A stretch of DNA of 64,000 bases from Euphorbia lathyris. Taxonomy: Eukaryota; Streptophyta; Magnoliopsida; Malpighiales; Euphorbiaceae. Both the position numbers and the translations under genes were made by a program. Below the pieces are notes generated by a model. The model worked only from the letters and a program-made list of their open reading frames with translations. It was not told where the DNA came from and ran no database searches. Positions within the stretch are counted from its first letter, which is position 1; the number at the start of each line of letters is the position of its first letter. The stretch lies in contig NC_088910.1 of the NCBI RefSeq assembly GCF_963576675.1, positions 100,592,807-100,656,806 of the forward strand, given 5' to 3'. Positions 22,561-33,543 of this stretch are shown here, in pieces.

Positions 22561-23400
22561 GTGACTAAAATTACCATCCAAAGTTGCATTATCAAAGCGA
22601 ACAAGGCCTCCAATACCTTTAGCAATATCAGCTAAAATTTAAAGATCCTAATACTCCTACGACAAAGCAAACAATCTGACCCAAACTTGCGCATAAGTAG
22701 AATTCTTAGCAAAACAATCGAAATTCAGAACCCAAGGTCACAATCTTAAAGTTCCTGGATGCATATTAAGAACCACACGACCCAGAGCCTTCTCATTAGC
22801 CTCTTTCGAGGGAAGAATAACCTGGAAAAAACCTCTCCTAATAGATACTAACCTTCAAGAATCATTAAGTCTCCAGGCAGAGGAAAGTCCAAGCTTGAGT
22901 TCAACAACCTTCCATGGATTATCTCCTTTAGAAAGCACCAAACGACAAATCAAAGCATGAGAACAGAGAGCAATACGCCTTTCATAGGCATCCTGAGAAA
23001 TCCGAACCGATTTCAGACCACTAATGTCCGAGATAATAGCAGAGGAGGAAGGTGCCACCACCACATGACGGCGCAGAACTGATGAGAAAGAGGGCCTCAA
23101 AATCAGCGGAACCGGAGCATTCCTAACACCCGAAGATAGAGCAAATCTCCAAATAGGATTGAAAAGAACTCTAATGTCCAAAAAATCCTCATCAGAAGAA
23201 GCCATTAGGACCGAAATCGAGCAATAAACCGGAGCAAGAACCTAAACAAAATAACACACAGAGAAAACAAGCACAAAACAAACCAACACCGCGAGCCGCC
23301 CGAAAGAAGCAATCTCAGTGAAAGAGAAACAGAATAGAGAGAAAAGCAGAACGTAGGGGAAAAGCATACCACAGAAGCCGACCAACGGAGAGAATGGTGA
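22561..23400 (-). pseudogene. L1-type LINE ORF1, 5' fragment (left copy)
   Basis: Minus-strand ORF 22855-23205 starts MASSDEDFLDIRVLF and is the near twin of 40397-40744 (MASYDEDYLDIGVLF). The stretch continues to 22561 with frameshifts and the same DUF4283-like sequence as the right copy. The region above 23205 is the LINE 5' leader. ORF1 of plant L1 elements is an RNA-binding protein with a DUF4283 domain and a zinc knuckle. The copy is cut at 22561 by the Athila 3' LTR; the rest should lie beyond the Athila/Tat nest. Confidence 0.75.
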
Positions 23401-23958
23401 AAAATCAAGTATCGTTATGTCTGCTATCGTAGAATTTCACCCCATAAGCCATCTCCCTTTCTCCTTGCGAAACTACGCAATTACGAAAACCTTCACACCC
23501 GTTGTGGACCCAATATCGAAGCCTATAACAAAACCTTAAAGGGACTCATAGAGAGCCACATAAGCATCCCAACCATATGTAAATATGTCATATGGAGGCA
23601 TGTGAATGGTTTGGGAAACAAGATGATTAGCATAGTTTCATGGTGGACTACTAGTTTCAGGATTTGATCAAGAATCTGGCTTAAGCAGATATCAGTCTGT
23701 CCTATATCGAAGTCCATAAAAAACGACACCATTAGGAGTCTTAAAGGAGAAGATACAAAAGATGAGATATTTCCTTAATTGGATTTTTGGATTTTTGGAT
23801 TTTCCTTTTCGGGAAGATTCAGATTTATTAGCACTAATGAGAATATTTCCTTAATTGGATTTTTCAAAAAGTAAAATCTATCTATACTAATACTACCTTC
23901 ATCCCATTTCACTTTACATCTCTGAAAATCTTATTTTCTTTTCTTTTTACTGCTTTCT
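23401..23958. other. Duplicated flank upstream of zinc-finger ORF
   Basis: No gene is seen. It matches 41211-41782 closely throughout, except that the right copy has about 300 unrelated extra bases just before it. The last 60 bases are T/C-rich and resemble a leader of the zinc-finger ORF. Confidence 0.7.
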
Positions 23959-24246
23959 ATGGAGCTAAACCTATTTGTCGATGGCGTCCTGGATTTGAAC
24001 CTCTCGATTCAAGGGTCGAGGCTACCCATGGATACTGTTTCTTCTCATGCTAATCAGTCGGATGAAACTTGTATGCATGAGAAGAAACTAATCAACCCGT
24101 CTAGGGTTTTCTCATGCAAGTTTTGCGAGAGAAAATTCTCTAAAACTCAAGCTCTCGCTAGTCACCAAAACGACCATAAACAAGAGTGTGCCCTAGTTAA
24201 AATACGACATGGTATGAACTTAGTTCCTTCGATTGAAGAAGTCTGA
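23959..24246 (+). CDS. C2H2 zinc-finger protein with EAR-type motif (short, possibly a gene remnant)
   Basis: 95 codons. Residues 11-18 include LDLNLSI, an EAR-like (LxLxL / DLN) repression motif. One C2H2 finger lies at about residues 52-72: CKFCERKFSKTQALASHQNDH, ligands C-X2-C-X12-H-X3-H. The plant QALGGH core reads QALASH here. The layout recalls small plant Q-type zinc-finger repressors, which are usually longer; the C-terminal part seems lost. A 32-base deletion relative to the right copy lies just after the finger. Proteins of this kind bind DNA in the nucleus and recruit corepressors; whether this one is expressed is unknown. The same ORF, broken, is at 41783. It may be a captured or duplicated gene fragment. 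Confidence 0.6.
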   Translation: MELNLFVDGVLDLNLSIQGSRLPMDTVSSHANQSDETCMHEKKLINPSRVFSCKFCERKFSKTQALASHQNDHKQECALVKIRHGMNLVPSIEEV

Positions 24247-24259
24247 GTGAAGTATTAAG

Positions 24260-26277
24260 TAAGCTTTAGTGTAAAAAAACAAAAAAATTAAAAGTATATT
24301 ATATCATAACAAAATATTTTTGAATGAGAAAATTGTATCTTACTCAGTGATTTCACATAAACACAAATTTTAGCTATCTTTTATTATAATTTTAGCATTT
24401 TTTAGAGTGAAATTAATGATAAAAAGTAATGGATTTCTGCTTACTCCTATGCAGGTTGTTCTCTGGTGGGAATAAATGATTTTTTGCCAAAAAATGAAGA
24501 AAGAAAGCAAAAAAGGAATGCACAAGAGCTCAAAATGAAGAAATGGGGGCCATTAAACTTAGGCGAAAAACGAGACAGCTGACCAGAAAGATGTTGTTCC
24601 TTGAAGACCCCATAATATCATTTTTAGTTAAATCAATTTCATTGGTTGTAATGATTAATTTTTGTTTAATCGTTTCTAACATTTGAGAACACTCTAGATG
24701 GAGGATATTTTCACCCATTTCAATATTACGGTTTTATCTTTTGGTTATATAGTGTATACAAATTCTCCTTTGGTACTAATTAGATGTCACTTATCAATCA
24801 ATTGCAAAATACTTTAATTTATCAATTCAAGCTTTTGGTTTAAACGATTCTTTTATAAACGGTAGTGGTAGCAGAAGATGGTGAGTTAAAATGGTATTAG
24901 AAGTTATTACCTTTCACTTACTCATGTTATATATATTTTTTAAATCGTTTGGGACATCAAAAGTAATGTATTTCCACTTACTCCTATATGGGTTGTTCTC
25001 TAATGGGAATGAATGATTTTGGCCAAACAATAAAGAAATGAAGGAAAAAAATAAGTGTTGAAAAACTCAAAAAGGAGAAAGGGGGCCTACTAAGCTTAGA
25101 CGGAAAAAGAGAGAGTTGACCAGAAAGATGTTGTTCCTTGAAGATCACATGATGTCATTTTTAGTTTAATCAACTTTCTTTGTTGTAATGATTAACTTTT
25201 ATTTAATTGTTTCTTGCATTTAAGAACAGTTAGGGTGGAGGATATTTTCATCCATTTCAATGCTAGAGTTTTATCTTTTGGTATGAGAGAGTACATAAAT
25301 TCTCTTTTGGTACTAGTTGGATATCCCTTATCGATCAATTATAATCAACACTTTAACTATCAATTTAACTTTTTGGTTCAAACGATTGCTTATAGACAGT
25401 AGTGGTAGCAAAAAATGTTGAATTGAAATAGGATTAGAAGTTATTAGCTTTCACTTAGTCATGTTTTATGTATTTTTTTTCCAAAACTCTTGTGGGATAT
25501 TAAAAATCAAATAAAAGTTAAAATGCATGCTTATGATGCATTTTAACTTTTTATCCTATAAAATTTTTTTTGTTCCGAGTAAAAAAAATAAAAAAATAAA
25601 AGTATATTCTATCATAAGAAAATATTTGAATGAGAAAATTGTATCTTACTCATTGCTTTCTAATAAGCCATTTCAATGGAAGGTTAAATATCACTTATCA
25701 ATCAATTATCATCAAAACTTTAATTATCAGTTTAACCTTTTGGTTCAAACAATACTTTTATAGACAGTAGTGGTAACAGAAGATGGTGAGTGGAAATGGT
25801 ATTAGAAGTTACAGTAGTGTTCACATGGACCCTAATAATCACGGTAAATTTGGTCATTCACCATTAGATCTAGGTTGATTAAAATCTTAAGGTGAAGATT
25901 GAAAGCATCCTAAGGCTTAGATTTAATCAGCCTAGATCTAACGGTGAATGACCAAATTCACATAGTCATCAGGGTCCATGTGAAAAATACTGTTAGAAGT
26001 TATTAGCTTTCACTTAGTCATGTTTTATGTATTTTTTGAAAAAAGAATTTGGAGTTTTAAAAATCACAATATGATGCATTTTAACTTTTTGTCCTATCCA
26101 AAAAATTGTTTCGTTTCAAGTAGAAAAATAAAATAAAATAAAATAAAAGTATATTCTACCATAAGGAACTATTTGAATGGGAAAATTGTATCTTACTCAT
26201 TGCTTTTGATAATCATAAATTCTACCTATCTTTTATTATTATTCTAGCATTTCCTAATATGAAATTAATGTAAAAAT
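24260..26277. repeat. Noncoding tandem repeat, left array
   Basis: The repeat has markers such as TGACCAGAAAGATGTTGTTCC (24578, 25118) and TACTCCTATNNGGGTTGTTC (near 24440 and 24980). It includes an inverted motif AAAGTTAAAATGCAT / ATGCATTTTAACTTT (about 25513-25552). Units match those at 42800-45670 but one is shortened to about 540 bp. No ORF of note. It ends abruptly at 26277, where LINE sequence begins. Confidence 0.75.
25812..25992. mobile_element. Mutator-like MITE (181 bp)
   Basis: Flanked by a 10-bp direct repeat TTAGAAGTTA (25802-25811 and 25993-26002) that occurs once at the matching site near 45000. Ends CAGTAGTGTTCACATGGACC and (complement) CAGTATTTTTCACATGGACC. The inner part also folds back (AATTTGGTCATTCACC, TTAGATCTAGG). 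It is non-coding. TSD length and long TIRs suit a MULE-type MITE. Confidence 0.85.
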
Positions 26278-29232
26278 CTGCTGAACTAAATGAGAAGGAA
26301 GATTAGGAAGATTGCTCCAAATACCATGCTCCCCAAAATCCAAATTATCCAAAAGCCTAGCTCGGTCAGAATGAGAAAGACTAAGTTGCTCAGCCAAAGG
26401 AGGAACCAACCACTCTGAATTCTAGAAAGACAACTGAGAAGAAGAGATGATCATCCAAAATGAATTATTACGAAGCTTAAGATAAGCCGTCCGAATGGAA
26501 GACCAAATCGAGGAACAGAAATAACCAGCCCAAACCATACCTGATTTACTGATAAACCGTGATCTAAGCAGGTCAAAGCATAAGGAAGTGTCAATAATGA
26601 GACCCCAAGACAAGCTTACCATTTAAAGCCATATTCATCAAAGGAAGATGCTTAATTCCCAAACAACCTTCCCGAAAAGGCTGGAGACAAAATTTCCAAG
26701 GAACAACAACTAGTTTCTTGGACACAATTGAACCGGTCCAAATAAAATTTCTCATGCAACCATCAATACACCGAAGCAAACTTACAGGCTAATGATAAAC
26801 AATAAAAGAGTGAACCATCAAACTGCTAATAACAGAGTTAACAAGAGCAAGCCGACCATCCATAGAAAGAGTAGTACCCTTCCGTTTAGAGAACATCCTA
26901 GTAACCCTATGAGCAATTGCCCCCAAATATCTTGCCTGGGGGGTCCCTTGGAAAAGAGGCACCCCAATATAATTAAAAGGCAAACAGCCAAAACGGACCC
27001 TAGAGATGCCAGCTAATCGAGAGTGACGTCTAACAGTGACAAACAGATTGAAAATAATTTTTGACTTACTCCAGTTGACATGCTGCCCCGAGATAGTTCC
27101 ATACTCAAGAAAAATTATGTTGAGCTCACTAACATTAGCAACACTGGCTTGACAAAAAAAATTAACACATCATCTGCATAAAGAAGGTGAGTCGACATCC
27201 TAAAAGCCCTAGAATATCTTATAGGAACAATCAAACCATCAGCAACCCGAGAGGAAAGAAGCCTGCTGACATAATCCTTAGCTAAACAAAAAAGAATAGG
27301 GGAAAGCTGGTCTCCTTGGCGAACTCTTGGAGAGCAAAAAAAAATAGCCATTGGTACCTGAATTAGTAATGATAGAAATTCTAGCAGAAGAAAGAATATT
27401 AAGAATCTAATCCCTGAATTGGAGAGTAAACCCAAAGGCCTGCAAAACTTCAAGCAAAAAATTCCAATCCAAAGTGTCAAAAGCCTTTCTAATATCCACT
27501 TTGAGGCTTATATTCCCACCAAAACTCTTTTTGTTCAGCATATTAATGCCCTCCGAAGCTATGGCAATATAATGATGAATCTGCCGACCCTAAATGAACC
27601 CAAATTGATTGGCAGCCATAATACGACCCGTAATCTGTGCAAGCCTATCAGCTAAAACCTGAGAAATGATTTTAAAACTGAAGTTACTCATAACAGTGGG
27701 GCGGTAATGCTTAATAGTTGAAGCACTAGGGACCTTGGGGATAAGGACCATAAGATTCAAATTCAGCCCCGTTGTAATAATTCCAGTCTGGAAGAACCAC
27801 TTAACCATATTAATAATATCATGACCCACGATATCCCAAATTTTTTGAAAGAAGTGACTCGTGAAACCATCCGGTCCAGGAGAACTGCAAGGATCTATGC
27901 CAAAATCGAATGCTTAATTTGAGAGTCATTCGGGCAAGCAAGAAGCGACTTATTCTCATCCTCAAAAACCATACTAGGAATAATCGAAGCCACACCTGAT
28001 AAGTCCGCTCGAGAATCAACAGGATTAGCCAACAACCTAGAATAGAAGTCCATAACATGATCAGAAATAACCCTCTGATCTGAAGTGGCAATACCATCAA
28101 TCTCCATGGCAGAAATACTCGTAATGGCCTTCCTAACCGAAGCCATTCTATGAAAGAAGGTCGTGTTTCTGTCACCCTTTGAAAGCCAATGGACCCTGCT
28201 TTTCTCCTTAAAATAAATTTCCCGATGAAGCAACAACCGATTAAGTAAAGAATGCGCCTCCAATTCTCGCTCATGAAGGTCCTCGGTCCAACCAGACCCG
28301 ATAACATCCTGTTGAATGCGAGAGAGATCCAATTATGCAGACACAATGTCCCGGTTGAAGTTACCAGAAACAAATTTATTCCAATGACGAAGCACCGGCC
28401 GAAGAGTCCGAAGCTTATTAATCAACAAAGGCATAGGAGCAAGCGCGGGACAAGGACTTTCCCAATGATTTTTAACACCCGTCTGCAAGTCCGAATGATC
28501 AATCCACATTTTCTGAAATCTAAATCTAGAAGGCTTGTCAGGCCCCATAGAAAAATTAAATAATAAAGGATGATGATCAGAGTGATGTCTCGGCAATCCA
28601 ACACAACTAAAATCCCACGCCTAAGCAAACTCTGCTGAAAAAAAGCCCTATCCAAACGACAATTAACTCGTGCAAGACCATGATGACCATTACATTAGGT
28701 AAAGAAATAGACAGTCGAAGGGACATCCATCCAATCACAGTCATCCATAAATTTCTGGAAATCACGACAAGGCCACGAAGCTGGAGGCCTCCCAAATTCT
28801 TCATGAGAACCAGGAACCGCGTTGAAATCCCTAATGGCTAACTAGTGACCTTGCAACCCAACCTTAAGAGAACACACTGTCAAACATATCAGTACGTCGG
28901 TTAGACCAGATGCTATCATAAGAAAAACAAATGTGATAAGAAACCCCTTGTAAACTAATACTACAAACCACAAACTGCTCAAGTTGTTTGACAACTGAGA
29001 TATGATCATTCAAGCTAACCAAACGAAGAATCCATAAGCTAGGTCGTGCACGTAAATTAAACGAAACCAGCATCATACCCAAACTAACCTAAAAAGCACT
29101 CGGGATAGCATTAAAATCAATTATAGGCTCAGCTAAACACAAAAGATCCAGCTTATGAGAAGCACACAAATCAAATAAAAACCTCTGCGTATTAGGGTCG
29201 AGGAGTCCCCTACAGTAGAATTCAATTTTCAT
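26278..29232 (-). pseudogene. L1-type LINE ORF2: endonuclease and reverse transcriptase, degenerate
   Basis: ORF2 starts at ATG 29230-29232, 15 bases after the ORF1 stop. The endonuclease part shows RDFNAVPGSHEEFGRPPASW (near 28800) and RLDRAFF. RT shows NLNLMVLIPKVP, VRQGDQLSPILF and the catalytic LLYADDVLIFF (about 27145-27180), followed by the post-RT region (RNFIWTGSIVSKKLVVVPWK, FREGCLGIKHL). The protein would nick target DNA and copy the LINE RNA on site. Stops and frameshifts occur throughout. The sequence ends at 26278 without poly-A or RNase H, at the edge of the tandem repeat; this looks like a duplication or deletion breakpoint, not a normal LINE 3' end. Confidence 0.85.
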
Positions 29233-29246
29233 TTTGAAACAGTGTG

Positions 29247-29527
29247 CTAAACTCCCTCCTCAAGATCCGTCAAATCCGCCCATGAGACTTTAGCAATTGG
29301 GATGTTTTCATTACTAGGAGATCCTGGCCTATCAATTTCCTCCAATGAGAAATCATCTCTCATCTGACTACCCGAAGAAATCTGCTTAGCCACATCTGAC
29401 GACGCCAATGAAGTAGCTTCAATAATTTTGCTAGTTACCTCTCTAACCGGAACTGAATTCTGAGTCAACACTAAATTTTGAGACACCATATTAGGAACCA
29501 CGGTTAACTCTTCCAAAAACGAATCTC
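29247..29527 (-). pseudogene. LINE ORF1, C-terminal part (left of Sirevirus)
   Basis: The 89-codon ORF ends VSWADLTDLEEGV just before ORF2. It continues to the Sirevirus insertion at 29527/29533 and was joined to 39855 before that insertion. It is Ser/Glu-rich with no domain of its own. Confidence 0.75.
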
Positions 29528-29532
29528 GAGCT
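29528..29532. repeat. Target site duplication GAGCT, left
   Basis: GAGCT precedes the LTR start here and follows the other LTR at 39850-39854. Perfect 5 bp, as made by retroviral-type integrases. Confidence 0.9.
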
Positions 29533-30887
29533 TGTTGGTCCCTTGTAAGGTTGCAAATATAGTTCCAAGGGGGGGTTAGGAACTATTTTACCTTTTTAAA
29601 ATAATTTGGGCAGATTTCTTTTCTTTAAGAAAAGTTTATAAAACGGCGGCACTTAACACTCAGCAAGACACTGGCTTAGTCAACTAGTGACTAGGACAGC
29701 TTCGTTGCTTAGGTCAGGAAATATCACTTAGAGTCTATTCCTGAACCTGCTTGTTTGTAGCGCACAACTCAGCTTGACCTCTTTTACTTGGTCAGTTTTA
29801 GTTTGTTTTAAGCAAGCAATATGAATAAGGAGTTAAGGTTTAGAAATACTTCACTCATCAGATTTATCCAGGTTCGGCTTCTTCTAAGCCTACGTCCTGT
29901 CCCCGGAACACCTCCGAGATTTCAAATCCTCTACTGAGCTCTTTAAAGGTAGAGCCTCAAACCTTTTACAATATCAGCAATTGAGTATGACAAGAGTACC
30001 TTCCTCTATACTTCTACTCAATCCTAATCTCTCCGCTGAGTACTTAAAACCGAGTACCCAGCCTCTCCTTTCTACTTCTAGAAATGATAAAGATTTTGTC
30101 CTAAACAACAATTGCTAGAACACCTTAGATGATTGAAAAACAATCACTCTAGACTTTTACACAAATGAATAGACTTTGTAGTGTAAGAACTTTGCTTTGC
30201 TTTTGATGGAGAACTTTTGTATACGTTTGGTCAGCATAGCGGCTCTTGCTCAAAGTTCTCTACAGAATGTGGATTCTGAATGGACTATTTATAGAGAGTT
30301 GTGAGAGCTTCTGGTTATTTTGAATTTCGAAATAACCGTTGGAGACAAACGGCTACAGTTCGCTTTCACTGAGTCTGCCAGCAGTTCTCGTTAGCCAATC
30401 AGATTCCAGCGTCTTCTGTTCTTCGGTCAGTGAGTCAGTATGTTCCACCATTTTGGGTAATGTCAACCAGACAGCTTGGTGTGTCTTCTGACCTTTACCT
30501 AATGAGGAAATACTTTGTCTGGAAGCTGTCTTATGGTCAGTAGCTGTCCTACACGTTTTGTCGAGACAGCTCAGCAGTTTCATACCGAAGTTGTCTACGT
30601 GGATCTTCTCGATCCTTCTTTACTCAGCATGCGTTTCATCACTTTAACGGCGACGTTTTGGAGATACGCGGACTGAGTGATCTTTGACTTGTTTGACTTG
30701 GGCCTTGATTTCCATATAGGGCTTGAGCCTTATGATCTTTATGTCTTATGATAAATTATAAACTCAACATTGAACAAACACATTAGTAACACTAAATCAA
30801 AGCATTTAAACTTAGTGTGTTATAGAATATTTACTTTCACTTAATTAATTTTGTCAAATCAAAATCCTGTGGAAAGGTGTTTCAACA
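29533..30887 (-). repeat. Sirevirus 3' LTR
   Basis: On the plus strand it begins TGTTGGTCCC and ends GTTTCAACA. Equal in length to 38495-39849. The TATA box of its U3, TCTCTATAAATA, is on the minus strand at 30286-30297. Confidence 0.93.
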
Positions 30888-30899
30888 AACTCCCCCATT
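30888..30899 (-). other. Sirevirus polypurine tract
   Basis: Minus strand AATGGGGGAGTT immediately inside the 3' LTR. Confidence 0.85.
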
Positions 30900-31389
30900 T
30901 TGATGTTGGCAAAACTAATCAGCAAGGAACTCAGTATGAGCTCCCCCATGATAGTTGACCTTTTTAATTAAGTGAACTCCCCCGTAAGGATAGAACTACT
31001 GACTTAGTTTTATTCTAAACATTCTAAGGTTTAGCTGAATAAGCCTAAGATCAGTTTTCAGTTATAGGTCAGCTTATAGGTCATATTCTATTTTACTCGG
31101 TATTCAGCGGAAGTGATGTATAGTGACGGAGCGCTGAGTAAATCATTTGTTCAATGGTTTATATTTGACAAGTTCAAACATTTATATGCAGCATGCATTT
31201 ATATAATGCTTGGCATTTAATGGATGAATAATCAATAATTTAAATTCGAATGCAAGTATTTCAGAAGTTAGGCATATTGTTTAAAACAAAACAACAAACA
31301 AGAAAAACATTACAAAACAAGATAACAAAATAAACTTCTTCTTCCTAACTTCTAACACTCTAGTTTCTTTCACTTAGAGTTCCTTCTCC
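30900..31389 (-). other. Sirevirus 3' untranslated region
   Basis: About 490 bp between the env-like ORF and the PPT. AT-rich, no gene seen. Confidence 0.6.
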
Positions 31390-33087
31390 TTAGTTGCCAC
31401 TTTTCTCCCCCGTTTTGCCAGCATCAGCAGTAGGCAAATCAACGGTAGGGGCAGGAGAATTGGCCTGATCCTGCAGCACACGTATTTGACCCTCCAAGGA
31501 ATTCATGTGACTGACCATAGTCAGCATGAGTTCAGTCATTTTGGTCAGTTGAGCATTTGGTGGTGGCTGCGGCTGGACAGAGGAGAAGTGATTGATCAAA
31601 TCATGGATTTCACGCAGAATATGGTGAGTGACAGGTGGATGAGAGGACTGAGCATGAGTTGGTGGAGTATGGGCTTGTTTTTGAAGCAGAGTGTTAGCTG
31701 AGGCGATGACACGCCGTCCTGACTCAGTGGCACCTAGATGTGCATATTTGGCAGGAGTGGGCTCACACTAAGTGCCTTGTGTAGTGACAGGACTACAAGG
31801 CTTGTTGACCTCAGGTGCTGAGTTGCTTTGAGCTTGAGGTGGGAGTGGAGCTTCTTTTGGACTCGCAGGGGTTTTGGCTTGTTTCTCACTTGGAGGAACA
31901 GAGGCTTGTTTTTGTGGAGACCCCTCTTGGGTAATGTGGGGCTCAAGAACAGATTCTGCTTCTGTTCTCAGTTTCTTCTCAGCTGACTCAGCTGGGTCCT
32001 GATCAGCTTTCCTCTTGTTTCTTTCCATCAGCCTTACCTTTCTCGGGACAGTACGAATATCCTTCAAGCAGGCTCCCTTTTTCTTCTTCTTCTCAGCTTC
32101 AGCAATCTCAGATGGCACAGTAGAAGGATTCTCAGTTTGAGGTTCATTGGTTGGTTCTGTACCCTCAGCAGTGTGTGCAGCTTCAGCCATAACATCATCT
32201 ATAATAGCATCCAGGTTTGTCAGATTTTCCATTTCTCCAATGGGTTGCTCACCCTCAGCCATAGGATCCTCCTCCTCAGAGGTTTCATTCTCATCATACC
32301 CTTTCAGGGGTTGGCTGTGTGATAGTCCATTCAGCAGACGTGTTGTGATAGCAGTTCCTGTTGAACTTATTTCATCAACAGTTTCTATGTTCTGGTCTTG
32401 TATTATCCGGGTGATGAGAGAACCTAAACGGAGCTTCCTTCCACTTCGTTGAAAGGCTCCTACCAGAAATACAGGTAGATTGAATGGAGTGTTGGTCAGC
32501 ATATGCCAGATGAAACACTGTTCAAAGTTAGAGACAGATGAGGGAGAGCTGAGTTTAGGGAAGATAAAGTTGGTCAGTAAGAAGTGGGCCATCTTTTGAT
32601 TTTTGCCCATGCAGGTGCTGGGTACTTCTCCCTTGTAGTTTCTGGGTTTACAGAACCCCTTCATCTTTTCTGCGATGGCTTTTGGTATCGGCTCCTTTGT
32701 TGTCCTGAACTGAATCCCTGTATTTGGTATCTCTAGCAATGTGGCTAGATATTCAGGGGTTATCACTATCTTTTGACCCTTGACTGTGGTCTCTAGGTAG
32801 TCAGAGTCATCTGCATCAACATGCAGGTTGGAGTAGAACTCTCTCACCATTGTGGGATAGGTTTGACCGGAAAGAGAGAAGAGACCTGTCCATTTGTTGT
32901 TTTTGATCCATTCACAGAATGGAGTCTCTGAAGAGATGAAATCAGGATGGAAGAATCGACTCCTTAGTACCTCTTGATTCTTGGCCCAAGAGTGTACTTT
33001 GATCATTTTTCTCATTAGGCTAGTTGAAGGACCAGCCTGGTCAGAGGATTTGAGAGTTGGAGAGAAATAACTTTCATTATAAGACAT
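31390..33087 (-). pseudogene. Sirevirus env-like (third) ORF
   Basis: A 566-codon frame starting at ATG 33087, with one TAG at 31768-31770 and the same frame on both sides. It lies between pol and the 3' LTR, where some Sireviruses carry an ORF called env-like. The N-terminal 240 residues hold the conserved part: EWIKNNKWTGLFSL, YPTMVREFYSNLHVD, ATLLEIPNTG, MAHFLLTNFIFP, FEQCFIWHMLTNTPFNLP and GRKLRLGSLITRI. A long acidic, Pro/Glu/Lys-rich middle follows, and a short coiled coil (LTKMTELMLTMVSHMNSLEG) near the end. No signal peptide or clear membrane helix, so an envelope role is doubtful. The VREF...IP core has nearly the same spacing as in the Athila env-like ORFs at 16498 and 18481. Confidence 0.75.
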
Positions 33088-33543
33088 TTTTGAAGTTTTG
33101 ACGCTCTTTGGAAAATTTAGAAGCTTTCTTAGGGTTCAATGTATATGTGACGAGGGTAGTGGGTTAGTATTTACTATTTATAGATTTTATGGTTTAGGGT
33201 TCCGTTTGAATTTTATCCAGTTTTGCTCTGGGTTGTCCAATCGGCAGAAACCCTGACACTTATGACACTATTAAGACGTTATTCGGCGCATGCGCAGTAC
33301 AGGTGTCACTTCGCGTGTAGTGACATTAAATGCTAATAAGTTCTTTTACTTAGCGTTTGTTGATATAAACGTTTCATATTCTAAGTAGCCAGTGCATTCT
33401 TTAAGGATGGTTTTTAGTTCAAGTTCGAAAACTAATTTACTCAGTGTGCAAGATTACTCAGTATTGTATATTCAGTCAGTTTCAATGACATACTCAGCAA
33501 ACAATAAATCATTCAGCATTCAATATTCATTTAGCACAGGAAT
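33088..33543 (-). promoter_or_regulatory. Spacer between Sirevirus pol and env-like ORF
   Basis: 456 bp without an ORF. If the env-like ORF has its own transcript, its start would be here; no strong TATA box is evident on the minus strand, apart from AT-rich stretches near 33175. Confidence 0.4.

Noticed and set aside
30353..30583. 76-aa ORF in the Sirevirus LTR, repeated at 39315-39545
   Set aside because: Present in both LTRs because they are copies; lies in U3 upstream of the TATA box and has no domain.
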